Position numbers and translations under genes: made by a program | Notes under the pieces: model-generated | Seen by the model: the letters and a program-made list of their open reading frames with translations, nothing else | Database searches by the model: none | Told to the model about the DNA's origin: nothing | NCBI GenBank assembly: GCA_021836225.1 | Contig: JAKBJA010000133.1 | Location: 186,001 to 250,000, forward strand | DNA from: Pseudomonadota bacterium | Lineage (GTDB): Bacteria > Pseudomonadota > Gammaproteobacteria > Burkholderiales > Thiobacillaceae | Direction: 5' to 3' | DNA length: 64,000 bases | Part shown: one piece after another, positions 8,757 through 18,051 of the stretch | How positions within the stretch are numbered: the stretch's first letter is position 1 | Layout of the letters: every line of letters begins with the position of its first letter

Positions 8757-9104
8757 CTAGGCAGCCTGCAACATGAACTCGACCTTGACCGCATCGAAAG
8801 GGAACTCGATCTTGCCATCCGGCGTGCGGTTGAGGATGCCGGCGTCAAGTAGGGCGGTGACGTCGCCGTGCACGGCCTTTACGTCACGGCCTGCGCGCCG
8901 GGCGGCTTCGCGGATGGAGACGGGGCCAGCCCCGCATAGGGCTTTGAGCAGTTCCCAGCGCTTGGCGGTGAGTACTTGCCAGAGCAGTTCAGGCGTGGCG
9001 AAGCTGATACGGGCGGATCGTTGGGGTTTGCCTGTCTTCCAGGCCTGGACGAAGTCCGCCATCGCGTCGGAAGGCGAGCGGACGTCAAGCGTTACGGTTT
9101 TCAT
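8757..9104 (-). CDS. Antitoxin-like winged-helix DNA-binding protein
   Basis: 115 residues from the ATG at 9104, which is preceded by GAGAGGTGG. The central part, WELLKALCGAGPVSIREAAR plus RAGRDVKAVHGDVTALLDAG, reads as a MarR/ArsR-like winged helix-turn-helix. It resembles the 'HVO_A0114 family putative DNA-binding protein' group that accompanies TumE-type toxins (name from memory). Its start overlaps the 3' end of the upstream gene by 20 bp, giving the toxin-first order known for this module type. The likely role is autoregulation and toxin neutralisation. Confidence 0.7.
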   Translation of the reverse strand: MKTVTLDVRSPSDAMADFVQAWKTGKPQRSARISFATPELLWQVLTAKRWELLKALCGAGPVSIREAARRAGRDVKAVHGDVTALLDAGILNRTPDGKIEFPFDAVKVEFMLQAA

Positions 9105-9381
9105 AATTCCACCTCTCAATGTCACGCTGGAAGTCGGCAATCAGTTGCTCGGGCGTTGTGAATGCGTAGGCGTGCTCGGCTCCGTCAACATGCCTGTGGT
9201 CGCCTTTCCCCGCTTCGTTGTCGTAACGGAGAACGCATACGCCATGGACGACGTAGGCAAGTCGATACTTGAAGCCATGGGCCGATCCTTCGATGGGTTT
9301 GGGAAGCCGCCACAATACGAGTTCCGCGAAAGCCGACTCGGAGTATGCGATGCGCGTAGAGACGAGCTGGACGGCCTTCAT
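9085..9381 (-). CDS. TumE/DUF6516-family toxin-like protein
   Basis: 98 residues. The block HGFKYRLAYVVHGVCVLRYD followed by NEAGKGDHRHVDG is, as I recall it, characteristic of the DUF6516 (TumE) family of predicted toxins, usually encoded just before a helix-turn-helix antitoxin as here. ADFQRDIERW near the C-terminus is the family's terminal helix. The pair is inserted between two copies of the permease 3' end, which fits a mobile or horizontally acquired module. Toxicity is inferred from the family only. Confidence 0.7.
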   Translation of the reverse strand: MKAVQLVSTRIAYSESAFAELVLWRLPKPIEGSAHGFKYRLAYVVHGVCVLRYDNEAGKGDHRHVDGAEHAYAFTTPEQLIADFQRDIERWNYENRNA

Positions 9382-9478
9382 GTTGGAGACGATAACAACA
9401 TGCAGGACGTGTTGTCAAATACTCCAACAATATGCCTGCAGCCCTGCAAGCCTGACTTCGGGAAACACCGAACAGGTC

Positions 9479-9502
9479 TTTCGACAGGCTCAGGACGAAC
9501 GG
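9479..9502 (-). repeat. Dispersed 23-bp repeat, copy 1
   Basis: Core (minus strand) CCGTTCGTCCTGAGCCTGTC followed by GAA. The same element recurs at 10472-10494 and 18088-18110 with one or two changes. It is a very common dispersed repeat in proteobacterial genomes. This copy lies 20 bp downstream of the intact permease gene. Confidence 0.8.
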
Positions 9503-9521
9503 CAACTTGTTCAGTGTTCCC

Positions 9522-10370
9522 TTACGGCCTGCGCAGCAGCCACAGCATCATCGGTACCCCGAGCAGCGCGGTTAGCACGCCGACCGGCAGTTCGCGCGGC
9601 GCGATCACGGTGCGCGCCAGCGCGTCTGCCAGCACCAGCAGGCTGCCGCCGGCCAGCACGCATGCAGGCAGCAGGACGCGATGGCCGGCGAAGCCCATCT
9701 TCCGCAGCGCGTGCGGCACCATCAGGCCGACGAAGCCGATGCTGCCGGCCTGCGCCACCACCAATGAGGTGCAGGCGCCGGCCAGCGTGAACAGCATCCA
9801 GCGCGTGGGCGCGACCGCCACGCCGAGCGATGCGGCTTTCAGCGGCGACAGCTGCAATACGTCGAGCCGTCTCGAAAGGCTTAGCGCGACGGCCACCGCC
9901 AGCAGCAGTGCAGCCCACAACAATGCCGGCTGGTCGCTCCACGCCAGGTCGCCCATCAGGAAGAACAGCATGCCAGGCAGGCGTTCGGCCGGCGCCACGC
10001 TCAACACCAAGGCGATCAGGGCGCCGAAGCCCGCCGCCAGCATCACGCCGGCGAGCAGGAGCGGCGTGTGGTCGCGTGCCAGCAGGCGGCCGCCGAGCGC
10101 GGCGGCGAGCACCAGCGCCAGCAGGCTGCCGGCAAACGCCAGCGCCGACACCCACGGCCACGCCAGCCCGGCGGCCATGCCCAGCAGCGCGAGGAGCCCC
10201 GCGCCGCCGGAGACGCCGAGCAGATAGGGTTCGGCCAGCGGGTTGCGGAACAGCGTCTGCATCAGCGCGCCCGCCAGCGCCAAGAGGCCGCCGCAGGCGA
10301 ACGCCGCCGCCACGCGCGGTCCGCGCAGCTCGTCGAGGATCTGCATCGCCAGTTCGTGATCGTCCGGCAA
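9522..10370 (-). CDS. ABC transporter permease, FecCD/BtuC family
   Basis: Inner-membrane permease of a cobalamin/haem/siderophore importer. Family blocks: LRGPRVAAAFACGGLLALAG, QTLFRNPLAEPYLLGVSGGA, GSIGFVGLMVPHALR (the loop contacting the ATPase) and RELPVGVLTALLGVPMMLWLL at the C-terminus. From the TTG at 10370 it is 282 residues, against ~330 for the family. The upstream frame continues to code a first membrane helix (TRLLLLGLTALLAIALGLLAG) but has no ATG, GTG or TTG before an in-frame TGA near 10480, so either CTG is used or the 5' end was lost. It is bracketed by two copies of the 23-bp repeat. Confidence 0.82.
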   Translation of the reverse strand: MPDDHELAMQILDELRGPRVAAAFACGGLLALAGALMQTLFRNPLAEPYLLGVSGGAGLLALLGMAAGLAWPWVSALAFAGSLLALVLAAALGGRLLARDHTPLLLAGVMLAAGFGALIALVLSVAPAERLPGMLFFLMGDLAWSDQPALLWAALLLAVAVALSLSRRLDVLQLSPLKAASLGVAVAPTRWMLFTLAGACTSLVVAQAGSIGFVGLMVPHALRKMGFAGHRVLLPACVLAGGSLLVLADALARTVIAPRELPVGVLTALLGVPMMLWLLRRP

Positions 10371-10456
10371 TGCGCCGGCCAGCAGGCCCAGCGCAATTGC
10401 CAGCAGGGCGGTCAGCCCGAGCAGCAGCAGTCTGGTGGCGGAAGACAGACCGGGCC

Positions 10457-11131
10457 TTAGTGCTTTTGGCCTTCGACGGGCTCAGGCCGAACGGCGGCGG
10501 GAAGCACGGTGACGCGCTTCATCACGACCGGCTCGACGGGGACATCCTGGTAGGGGCCGCGGTCGCCGCGTGGCACGGCGACGATGGCGTCGACCACGTC
10601 CATGCCGCCGACCACCTGGCCGAACACGGCGTAGCCCCAGGTGTCGTAGCTCGTGCCGCGATGGTCGAGGAAAGCGTTGTCCGCCACGTTGATGAAGAAC
10701 TGCGAGCTGGCCGAGTCGGGCGCGTCCATGCGTGCCATCGCCAGCGTGCCGCGCAGGTTCTTCAGGCCGTTGTCGGCTTCGTTGGGGATCGGCGCGCCTT
10801 TGGGTTTGTCCACCATGTCCGGCGTCATGCCGCCGCCCTGGATCATGAAGCCGGGGATCACGCGGTGGAAGACGGTGCCGTCGTAGAAGCCGCTTTTCAC
10901 GTAGCCGAGGAAATTCGCCACCGACTTGGGGGCGTTCCCGGGAAACAGCTCGAGCGTGATGTCGCCCTTGCTGGTTTCGATCAGCACGCGCGGGTTGGCG
11001 GGCTGGCCGGCCGCCGGGGCGGTGGAGACGGTCTGCTTGCCGGGCTCGCTGGCGCCGCAGCCGGAGATGCCGAGCAGGATCGCGCCGAGAAACAGCGTGG
11101 CGGAAAACACGGAAAGACGGGACATTGGCAA
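10457..11131 (-). CDS. Lipoprotein peptidyl-prolyl cis-trans isomerase (cyclophilin)
   Basis: 224 residues. It catalyses prolyl isomerisation during folding in the envelope. The N-terminus is a lipoprotein signal with lipobox ISGC (Cys25). The cyclophilin core starts near residue 48: [34 protein letters not shown] (catalytic Arg), [13 protein letters not shown], and [14 protein letters not shown]. The natural C-terminus would be around VKRVTVLP, but the frame continues with [13 protein letters not shown], which is encoded by the 23-bp dispersed repeat at 10472-10494. The repeat appears to have replaced the original stop codon. Confidence 0.92.
   Translation of the reverse strand: MPMSRLSVFSATLFLGAILLGISGCGASEPGKQTVSTAPAAGQPANPRVLIETSKGDITLELFPGNAPKSVANFLGYVKSGFYDGTVFHRVIPGFMIQGGGMTPDMVDKPKGAPIPNEADNGLKNLRGTLAMARMDAPDSASSQFFINVADNAFLDHRGTSYDTWGYAVFGQVVGGMDVVDAIVAVPRGDRGPYQDVPVEPVVMKRVTVLPAAVRPEPVEGQKH
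10472..10494 (-). repeat. Dispersed 23-bp repeat, copy 2 (inside cyclophilin 3' end)
   Basis: Same element as 9479-9502 in the same orientation, core CCGTTCGGCCTGAGCCCGTC then GAA. It is translated as RPEPVEG in the cyclophilin tail. It sits at the 5' side of the permease gene, which has no ordinary start codon. Confidence 0.8.
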
Positions 11132-11175
11132 GGCTCCGGAGAGAAAAAGGGAGATTCTAGCGGCGTGCGAGGGAC

Positions 11176-11802
11176 TTAGGCATCCGGCTGCAGGCAGCGC
11201 TCGAGCGCCGCGCGTACCGTGTCCAGCGGCTGACAGCCGGTACAGACCGTATGCAGGTGCGCGTCCTGCTGCACGATCAGCGTGGGAAACCCGCGCACGC
11301 CGGCCTGGCGCGCCTGCCTGAAATGCGCCTGGGTGCGGGCCCGCGCCGCGTCGCTCTCGAAGTCGCGCACAAATGTCTCGCCATCCACGCCGAGTTCTGC
11401 TGCCAGTTCGGCCAGCACGCCGGGCTGTGTCACGTCGCGTCCCTCGGCATAGAACGCGGTCTGGATCGCCTTGAACATCGGAAAGATCAGCGAGGGCCCG
11501 ATTCCGCCGACGGTCGCGACGGCGCGGCAGGCCGGTTCGGTGTCGTACACGAAGCCAGGCGGCAATGCGTCGTCGAAGCGGAAGGGCTGGCCGGTGCGGG
11601 CCTGCACCGCGCGCCAGTGATGCAGGATGTCCTCGCGCTGCGCGGCCGTCATCGGTGCGGTCTCGTGCCGCAGGCCGCCCAGCACCAGGGCGATTTTCAT
11701 GCGCTCGCGGTATTCATCGCGCAGCGTTTCGATCACCGGGGAAAAGCCCCAGCACCACGAACACATCGGATCGGCGAAATACCAGAGGATGGGAGTGGTC
11801 AT
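11176..11802 (-). CDS. DsbA-family thioredoxin-fold oxidoreductase
   Basis: 208 residues from the ATG at 11802 ([20 protein letters not shown]). The CSWC motif just after the first strand is the redox CxxC, and the N-terminal [14 protein letters not shown] is typical of the cytoplasmic FrnE-like / DUF-type DsbA branch. A cis-Pro region is visible as [10 protein letters not shown]. No signal peptide is seen, so it probably acts in the cytoplasm. A longer open frame upstream is low-complexity arginine-rich shadow and was not used. It is the same strand as ccoS and the cyclophilin, but with gaps; co-transcription is uncertain. Confidence 0.85.
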   Translation of the reverse strand: MTTPILWYFADPMCSWCWGFSPVIETLRDEYRERMKIALVLGGLRHETAPMTAAQREDILHHWRAVQARTGQPFRFDDALPPGFVYDTEPACRAVATVGGIGPSLIFPMFKAIQTAFYAEGRDVTQPGVLAELAAELGVDGETFVRDFESDAARARTQAHFRQARQAGVRGFPTLIVQQDAHLHTVCTGCQPLDTVRAALERCLQPDA

Positions 11803-11855
11803 GGCGCGGGTGCCGTGCGTGAAGAGCAGTTCACAGCATAGGCGATCGGGAGCTC

Positions 11856-12029
11856 TTACGGCTTGGGCGTGTCGTCCGGCTTGGGCGGATTGTCGTCGTC
11901 CATGATCACGCTGTGCGCGGGGCCTTCGAGGTCGTCGAACTGGCCGCTTCTGGCCGCCCACAGCAGGACCCACGCGATGACGCCGACGAGGACGAGGCTG
12001 AGCGGGATGAGCAGGATGAGGATGTCCAT
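11856..12029 (-). CDS. ccoS: Cbb3-type cytochrome oxidase assembly protein CcoS
   Basis: 57 residues, the normal small size. It starts MDILILLIPLSLVLVGVIAW, a single membrane helix, followed by the conserved WAARSGQFDDLEGPAHSVIMDDD, which is the hallmark of CcoS. It is needed for cofactor insertion in cbb3 oxidase together with CcoI. The start codon lies 1 bp after the ccoI stop. The tail (PPKPDDTPKP) is Pro/Asp-rich. Confidence 0.95.
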   Translation of the reverse strand: MDILILLIPLSLVLVGVIAWVLLWAARSGQFDDLEGPAHSVIMDDDNPPKPDDTPKP

Positions 12030-12030
12030 C

Positions 12031-14535
12031 TCAGGCGTGTACCTCTTGTGTCTTGAGCGCGACTGCCTTGCCTGTTTGCTTGAAATCCGCAAGCCGCAGC
12101 GCATTCAGCACCACCAGCAGCGAACTGGCCGACATGCCGATGCCGGCGATCCAGGGCGTGACATGGCCGAGGGCGGCGGCGGGGATGGCGACGAGGTTGT
12201 AGGCGAGCGCCCAGCCCAGGTTCTCGCGGATGATGCGCTGCGTCTTGCGGGCGAGCGCGACGCCGTCGGCCAGTGTGCCGAGCCGGCTGCCGAGCATCAC
12301 CATGTCGGCCGCGGCCTGCGCCACGTCGGCGCCTTCGCCCATGGCGATGGAGACCTGTGCGCCGGCGAGCACCGGCGCGTCGTTGATGCCGTCACCCACC
12401 ATGGCGACGATGCGGCCCTGCTGCTGCAGGGACTTCACGTAGGCGAGCTTGTCTTCCGGCAGCGCACCGGCGTGCCAGTCGGCGATGCCGAGTTCCTGCG
12501 CGGTGCGCATCACTGCAGCTTCGGCGTCGCCGGACAACAGGTGCAGACGCAGCCCTTGTTTCTTCAGCGTGGCGAGCGCGACGGCGGCATCCGCGCGCGG
12601 CGTGTCGGCCAGCGCAAACCAGGCGATCAGTCCGGACTCATCGGCCAGCGCGACCCAGCTTTCGTACCCATTTTTCGGATATGGGCCGCTGTCGGATTCG
12701 GGGGGGGAAGGTGGCGTTGCACTGGCGGCGGCGAAGGCGGGTGCACCCAGCCGGTACACGCGGCCTTCGATCGTGCCTTCGACGCCGCGTCCGGGCGTGT
12801 TGCGGATCTGGCTGGCGGTTGCGCCTGGCGTGGCGATTTCGCGCAATGCTTTTGCGATGGGATGTTCCGAACCGGCCTCGAGCGCGGCAGCGAGCATGCC
12901 GACCCCGCTTTCGCTGCGGCCACTCAGCGGCACCACGCGGCGCACGCTCAGGCGGCCGTGGGTGAGGGTGCCGGTCTTGTCGAACACCAGGTCGGTGGCG
13001 CGCGCCAGCGTTTCCAGCGCATGGCCGCGCGTAGTGAGCAGGCCCAGACGCGTGAGCCGTCCGGTGGCGGTGGTGAGCGCGGCGGGGGTGGCGAGGCCGA
13101 GCGCGCAGGGGCAGGTGACGACGAGCACCGACACCACGATCCACAGCGCTTTCGACGGATCGATGAGGATCCACGCCACCCCTACCCCCACGGTGATCAG
13201 CAGCAGCAGGCCGACGAACCAGGCGGCGGCGCGGTCGGCCAGCTTGCCGATGCGCGGCTTTTCGCTCTGTGCGCGGTCGAGCAGTCGCACGATGGAGGCC
13301 AGCCGCGTGTCGGCGCCAAGCCGGTCGACGCGCACCACCAGCGGACTGGCCTGATTGAGGCTGCCGCCGACCACGCGTGCGTTCGCACGCTTGGACACCG
13401 GAAGCGATTCGCCGGTGAGCATGGCTTCGCTCACCGCGCTGTTGCCTTCGGCCACCACGCCGTCGGCGGGCAGGGTCTCGCCGGGCCGCACCAGCACGTG
13501 GTCGCCTACTGCCAGGCGCGCCACCGGAACCTTTTCCTCGTCGCGTAAAGGCCAGTTGGGCAGGCGGGTGGTGGTGGCGGGAATGAGCTTCACCAGTTCT
13601 TCCACCGCCGCACCGGCGCGACGGCGCGCGTTCATTTCGAGGAAGCGCCCGGTCAGCAGCAGGAAGATGAACATGGCGACCGAGTCGTAATACACCTCGC
13701 CGTGCCCGGAGAACGTGCTGTAGACGCTGGCGATGAAGGCGGTGGCCACGCCGAGCGCCACCGGCACGTCCATGCCCAGGGTTCTGCGCTTGAGGTCGCG
13801 CCAGGCGCCGAGGAAGAACGGCCACGCCGAATACCCCACCACCGGGATGGTGAGGACCAGACTTGCCCAGCGCAGCAGCAGTCGGATGTCCGGGCTCATG
13901 TCGGTGGCGGTGTAGCCCGGCAGCGCGTACATCATCACCTGCATCATGCCGAGGCCGGCGATGGACAGGCGCTTGATCGCGGTGTTGCGCTCGCGCTTGT
14001 AGATATCGTCCGAGCGGCCAGGGTCGAACGGGTGGGCGATGTAGCCGATGTCGGACACCGCCTTCAGGATCGCCGACAGCTGGATGCGGCTGTTGTCCCA
14101 GCGCACCCGCGCGCGGCGGGTGGCGTAGTTGATTTCCACCGACAGCACGCCGGGCAGCCCGGCGATATGGCGCTCGTTCAGCCAGATGCACGCGGCGCAG
14201 ACGATGTTTTCCAGGATCAGCGCGGCCTCGCGGATGTTTTCCGATTCCGTCCGGACGAAGCTTTCCTGGATTTCCGGCAGGTCATACAGGCCCAGCTGCG
14301 CCAGTTCGGCCTCGGCCTGCTGGGGGGTGGCGGGCAGCGCGGTGCGGTGGGTGTAGTACGCGCCCTGGCCGCTGTCGATGATGGTCTGCGCCACCGCCTG
14401 GCAGCCGCGGCAGCAGGCCTGTTTGGTCTCGCCTTCGAACTGGATGGGGTAGTGGGCGCCGTCCGGCACCGGCAGGCCGCAATGGAAGCAGCCAGAAAAA
14501 GACGGGGCGTCCGTGAGCCCAGGAGAGTAGGTCAC
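12031..14535 (-). CDS. ccoI: Cbb3 oxidase maturation copper P-type ATPase (CcoI/FixI)
   Basis: 834 residues. It exports copper to the periplasmic side for assembly of the cbb3 oxidase copper centre. The N-terminal cysteine-rich domain (CFHCGLPVP, ACCRGC) is typical of CcoI; a heavy-metal-associated domain has CAACIW. The transmembrane ion site is TCPCALGLATPA, the phosphorylation site DKTGTLT, and the hinge GDGINDAPVLAGA. A DPGRSD linker and GEMLTGES-like block (AMLTGESLPV) are also seen. Structural genes ccoNOP are not in the window, so only the maturation pair is here. CopA-type copper ATPases are the alternative, but ccoS next door settles it. Confidence 0.93.
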   Translation of the reverse strand: MTYSPGLTDAPSFSGCFHCGLPVPDGAHYPIQFEGETKQACCRGCQAVAQTIIDSGQGAYYTHRTALPATPQQAEAELAQLGLYDLPEIQESFVRTESENIREAALILENIVCAACIWLNERHIAGLPGVLSVEINYATRRARVRWDNSRIQLSAILKAVSDIGYIAHPFDPGRSDDIYKRERNTAIKRLSIAGLGMMQVMMYALPGYTATDMSPDIRLLLRWASLVLTIPVVGYSAWPFFLGAWRDLKRRTLGMDVPVALGVATAFIASVYSTFSGHGEVYYDSVAMFIFLLLTGRFLEMNARRRAGAAVEELVKLIPATTTRLPNWPLRDEEKVPVARLAVGDHVLVRPGETLPADGVVAEGNSAVSEAMLTGESLPVSKRANARVVGGSLNQASPLVVRVDRLGADTRLASIVRLLDRAQSEKPRIGKLADRAAAWFVGLLLLITVGVGVAWILIDPSKALWIVVSVLVVTCPCALGLATPAALTTATGRLTRLGLLTTRGHALETLARATDLVFDKTGTLTHGRLSVRRVVPLSGRSESGVGMLAAALEAGSEHPIAKALREIATPGATASQIRNTPGRGVEGTIEGRVYRLGAPAFAAASATPPSPPESDSGPYPKNGYESWVALADESGLIAWFALADTPRADAAVALATLKKQGLRLHLLSGDAEAAVMRTAQELGIADWHAGALPEDKLAYVKSLQQQGRIVAMVGDGINDAPVLAGAQVSIAMGEGADVAQAAADMVMLGSRLGTLADGVALARKTQRIIRENLGWALAYNLVAIPAAALGHVTPWIAGIGMSASSLLVVLNALRLADFKQTGKAVALKTQEVHA

Positions 14536-15006
14536 GAATCGCCCCGCAGAAGAACGCCCTGACGCGACAGGTCCGGGAGAGAGGTCGAACCCACCGCCGG
14601 CGTCTGGCCCAACCTGTTGTCAGAAAACGCCGCTGCCGACAAGCGCGGCCATCGGGTTGAAGTCGGGCTCGGTGGCTTCGACGCCGCGGCTTGTGGCCTC
14701 GGTGTCGATCCAGATTCTTTTGACGTCCAGGTTGCTATAGCCATTCTTCTTTACTGCGATGTCCACCCGGCTTCAACGTCCAAGCTGTCTCTTCGACGTC
14801 TGTACCGGAAAGCCGACCATTATAGAAGCGAGCGGGCTTGCGCCCTCACTCACCTGCGCATCCTTCAGTCTGGTGTGGGGCAGGGAATGTTCCGCGGCTG
14901 GCTTCAGAGATAGTGCCGAGGCGGCATAACAGTATTAAAGATAAACGTATCATAATATAGTCAAATGACAGGCGCAACGGGAATTTGAATCCGCTACCAT
15001 GGCACC
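14536..15006. other. Intergenic region between ccoI and aat (471 bp)
   Basis: No convincing gene. On the minus strand a 48-codon frame (14766-14620, GTG start) reads VDIAVKKNGYSNLDVKRIWI then DTEATSRGVEATEPDFNPMA and ends in LVGSGVF; its composition is protein-like but it has no good Shine-Dalgarno and I do not recognise it. The last 80 bp before aat are A+T-rich (TATTAAAGATAAACGTATCA) and probably hold the aat promoter. No FNR-type TTGAT-N4-ATCAA site was seen. Confidence 0.5.
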
Positions 15007-15696
15007 ATGAGCGGACGTCTCCAGAACCCCTCCTACTTTCCGCCGGTCGAGACCGCGCTGCGCGAGCCCAACGGCCTGCTGGCGATGGGGGGCGACCTGT
15101 CGGCGGAACGCCTGCTGGACGCCTACCGCCACGGCATCTTTCCCTGGTTCAACCCCGGCGAGCCGATCCTGTGGTGGAGCCCCGACCCGCGCATGGTGCT
15201 GGTGCCGGGCGAGATCCGCGTCACCCGTTCGCTGGCCAAGCGCATCCGCAACAGCGGCTTCGAGGTGCGTGTCGACACGGCCTTTGCCGAGGTGATGCGC
15301 GCCTGCGCTGCGCCGCGCGAGGGGGCAGGCACCTGGATCTCGCCAGCGATGATCGCGGCCTACACGCGGCTGCATCAGGCCGGCTACGCGCATTCGGTGG
15401 AAACCTGGCACGACGGCCGGCTGGTCGGCGGCCTCTACGGCGTGGCGATCGGCCGCATGTTCTACGGCGAATCGATGTTCAGCCGTGAACCCGACGCCTC
15501 CAAGGTCGCGCTGGTGCGGCTGGCGCGGCAGCTGCAGCAATGGGATTTCGGCCTCATCGACTGCCAGATGGAGACTGCGCATCTCGCCAGCCTGGGCGCT
15601 CGCACGCTGCCGCGTACGGCGTTCACGGCAAAGCTGGCGGAGTTGGTAAACTTGCCGCATCTGCCCGGACCCTGGCACTTCGATGCATCCGACTGA
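15007..15696 (+). CDS. aat: Leucyl/phenylalanyl-tRNA--protein transferase
   Basis: 229 residues. It adds Leu or Phe from charged tRNA to proteins with N-terminal Lys/Arg, marking them for ClpAP via the N-end rule. Family blocks: [47 protein letters not shown], and [20 protein letters not shown]. It overlaps the bpt gene by 14 bp, so the two transferases are co-expressed. The start ATG gives the expected N-terminus. Confidence 0.97.
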   Translation: MSGRLQNPSYFPPVETALREPNGLLAMGGDLSAERLLDAYRHGIFPWFNPGEPILWWSPDPRMVLVPGEIRVTRSLAKRIRNSGFEVRVDTAFAEVMRACAAPREGAGTWISPAMIAAYTRLHQAGYAHSVETWHDGRLVGGLYGVAIGRMFYGESMFSREPDASKVALVRLARQLQQWDFGLIDCQMETAHLASLGARTLPRTAFTAKLAELVNLPHLPGPWHFDASD

Positions 15697-16405
15697 ACCG
15701 CCCTTCCAGCGCATCCAGTTCTACCTGACCGCGCACTACGACTGCAGCTACCTCCCCGGCCGGCGCGCGCGCTCGCAGGTCGCCACGCCCACCCACCTGA
15801 TCGACCGCCATGCCTACAGCGCGCTGATCCGCGCCGGCTTTCGCCGCAGCGGCCAGTTCACCTATCGTCCGCACTGCGAGCAGTGCCAGGCCTGCGTGCC
15901 GGTGCGCGTCGACGTGGCCGGCTTCGTGCCCAACCGCACCCAGCGCCGCTGCCTCAAGCGCAACCGGCATCTGGCCGCGCGCTTTTTGCCGCTCGACTTC
16001 AAGGAAGAGCATTACGAGTTGTACCGCAGCTATCTCGGCAGCCGCCATGCGGGCGGCGGCATGGATCGCGACGGACCCGACCAGTACACCCAGTTCCTGT
16101 TGTCGTCCAACGTCGACAGCGTGATGGTCGAATTCCGCGACGGCGACGACCTGGTGATGATTTCGGTGATCGACCAGATCGACGACGGCCTCTCCGCCGT
16201 CTACACCTTCTTCGACCCTGCGCGCGAACAGCAGAGCCTCGGCGTCTACGGCGTGCTGTGGCAGATCGAGCTGGCGAAGCGGCTGGAGCTCCCCTATCTC
16301 TATCTGGGCTACTGGATCGCCGAGAGCCGCAAGATGGCCTACAAGAAGCAGTATCCGCCGCTGGAGGGGCTGGCCGACGGCCGCTGGCAGGTTCTCGACG
16401 CATGA
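15683..16405 (+). CDS. bpt: Aspartate/glutamate leucyltransferase
   Basis: 240 residues. This bacterial ATE-like enzyme adds Leu to proteins with N-terminal Asp or Glu. Blocks: [38 protein letters not shown] with the conserved cysteine cluster CEQCQAC, RNRHL, and [20 protein letters not shown]. It overlaps aat upstream and the lipoprotein gene downstream (ATGA). The two transferases together cover basic and acidic destabilising N-termini. Confidence 0.96.
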   Translation: MHPTEPPFQRIQFYLTAHYDCSYLPGRRARSQVATPTHLIDRHAYSALIRAGFRRSGQFTYRPHCEQCQACVPVRVDVAGFVPNRTQRRCLKRNRHLAARFLPLDFKEEHYELYRSYLGSRHAGGGMDRDGPDQYTQFLLSSNVDSVMVEFRDGDDLVMISVIDQIDDGLSAVYTFFDPAREQQSLGVYGVLWQIELAKRLELPYLYLGYWIAESRKMAYKKQYPPLEGLADGRWQVLDA

Positions 16406-17244
16406 AAGCCTGGCTCCTGGTCGCCGTCCTGCTGGCGACCCTGCAGGGCTGCGCGCTCACCGTGAGCAATCCACGCGCCCTGCAGCCGATCGACGGCTTC
16501 GTTCAACTGGCAAGCGATGCACGCGTCTGGGTCGAGCCGGGTTATGAAGCCTACGGTGCGCGCGTGGCGGCGGCGCTGCCGGCCGCCATCGCCAAGGTCG
16601 AGGCCGCGCACTACCTGCCGTTTCTCCATCCGCCGCGCGTGTATGTCTGCGGCAGCGAGGACTGCTTCAACCGCTGTGTGTACACCCCCCGGCTGTCTGC
16701 CGCCGTCATCCCGGACAACCGCCTGATCCTGTCGCCCAATCTCGACGGCCGCGAAAGCAGCCGCCTGCCCGGGTTGCTGACGCACGAACTGGCGCACCTG
16801 CATCTGGGCCAGCGCATCGGCCACTACAACAGCACCCTGCCGGTGTGGTTCCACGAAGGCTGGGCCTCGCTCACCGCCGATGGCGGCGGCGCCGAGTATG
16901 CGACCGACGCGCAGGCGTATGCCGCGATCCGCGCCGGACGCCGGGTCGATCTCGTCGCCCGCGACACCCCCGACCAGCGCCACCGCGCGGGCGCGTTCAA
17001 GCTCAACATCTTCGAGTTCTACCGCGAGTCCATGCTGCTGGTCGGTTGGCTGAAGGCGCAGGACGAAGCACGTTTTCGCGCCCTTGCACTCGCGGTGCAG
17101 AACAACACCGATTTCGAGATCGCCTTCTGGGACATCTACGGCCAGTCGCCGGCCACCCGGCTGGCCGGCTTTTACGAGGGCGTGCCAGGCGATGCCGGAT
17201 TAAACGATAATGCTTCGATCCAGGCCGCACCCGCAAAACCTTAA
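16402..17244 (+). CDS. Lipoprotein with HExxH metallopeptidase motif
   Basis: 280 residues. The signal [17 protein letters not shown] has a lipobox ending at Cys17. A gluzincin-like zinc site is visible: [13 protein letters not shown] with, 20-odd residues on, [10 protein letters not shown], whose Glu could be the third ligand. This arrangement resembles the peptidase MA-like (M61/DUF) group. It starts by ATGA overlap with bpt and ends 12 bp before thyA, so it belongs to the same operon. Substrate unknown; membrane-anchored periplasmic side expected. The longer open frame upstream overlaps bpt out of frame and was rejected. Confidence 0.8.
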   Translation: MKAWLLVAVLLATLQGCALTVSNPRALQPIDGFVQLASDARVWVEPGYEAYGARVAAALPAAIAKVEAAHYLPFLHPPRVYVCGSEDCFNRCVYTPRLSAAVIPDNRLILSPNLDGRESSRLPGLLTHELAHLHLGQRIGHYNSTLPVWFHEGWASLTADGGGAEYATDAQAYAAIRAGRRVDLVARDTPDQRHRAGAFKLNIFEFYRESMLLVGWLKAQDEARFRALALAVQNNTDFEIAFWDIYGQSPATRLAGFYEGVPGDAGLNDNASIQAAPAKP

Positions 17245-17256
17245 CGCCACTTCACG

Positions 17257-18051
17257 ATGAAACCCTACCTCGACCTGATGCGCCATGTGCTCGAGCACGG
17301 CACCCGAAAAGACGACCGCACCGGCACCGGCACCCTGTCGGTGTTCGGCTGGCAGATGCGCTACGACCTCGCCGCAGGTTTTCCGCTCGTCACCACCAAG
17401 AAATGCCACCTGCGTTCCATCATTCATGAACTGCTGTGGTTCCTGCAGGGCGACACCAACATCCGCTACCTCAAGGAAAACGGCGTCAGCATCTGGGACG
17501 AGTGGGCCGACGAAAACGGCAACCTCGGCCCGGTGTACGGCCACCAGTGGCGCAGCTGGCCCAAGCCCGACGGCGGCACCATCGACCAGATCAGCGAAGT
17601 GGTGAAGACGCTCAAGACCAACCCCGACTCGCGCCGCATCATCGTCTCGGCATGGAACGTGGCTGACCTCGACAAGATGGCGCTGGCGCCGTGCCACGCC
17701 TTCTTCCAGTTCTACGTCGCCGACGGCAAGTTGAGTAGCCAGCTCTACCAGCGCAGCGCCGACATCTTCCTCGGCGTGCCGTTCAACATCGCCAGCTATG
17801 CCTTGCTGACGCTGATGATGGCGCAGGTGACGGGGCTCCAGCCGGGCGACTTCGTCCACACGCTCGGCGACGCGCACCTCTATCTCAACCACCTCGACCA
17901 GGCGCGCGAGCAGTTGAGCCGAGAACCGCGCCCGCTGCCGACCATGACGCTGAATCCTGCGGTGCGCGACATCTTCGCGTTCCGTTTCGAGGATTTCACG
18001 CTCAGCGGCTACGACCCGCACCCGGCGATCAAGGCGCCGGTGGCGGTTTAG
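17257..18051 (+). CDS. thyA: Thymidylate synthase
   Basis: 264 residues, exactly the classical ThyA length. It methylates dUMP to dTMP with methylene-THF. The nucleophile is in [12 protein letters not shown] (Cys146 by classical numbering), with [39 protein letters not shown], and [20 protein letters not shown]. The tail ends in APVAV. Its by-product dihydrofolate is recycled by FolA encoded 93 bp downstream. The final G of its TAG stop is also the first base of a short GTGA-type heptamer array (18051-18071). Confidence 0.98.
   Translation: MKPYLDLMRHVLEHGTRKDDRTGTGTLSVFGWQMRYDLAAGFPLVTTKKCHLRSIIHELLWFLQGDTNIRYLKENGVSIWDEWADENGNLGPVYGHQWRSWPKPDGGTIDQISEVVKTLKTNPDSRRIIVSAWNVADLDKMALAPCHAFFQFYVADGKLSSQLYQRSADIFLGVPFNIASYALLTLMMAQVTGLQPGDFVHTLGDAHLYLNHLDQAREQLSREPRPLPTMTLNPAVRDIFAFRFEDFTLSGYDPHPAIKAPVAV

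Noticed and set aside
14620..14766. 48-codon minus-strand frame between ccoI and aat
   Set aside because: Protein-like composition but no Shine-Dalgarno, no family and an unusual GTG start; kept only as a note in the gap entry.
14536..15006. FNR/anaerobox controlling the cbb3 maturation genes
   Set aside because: No TTGAT-N4-ATCAA-like site was found near 14535.
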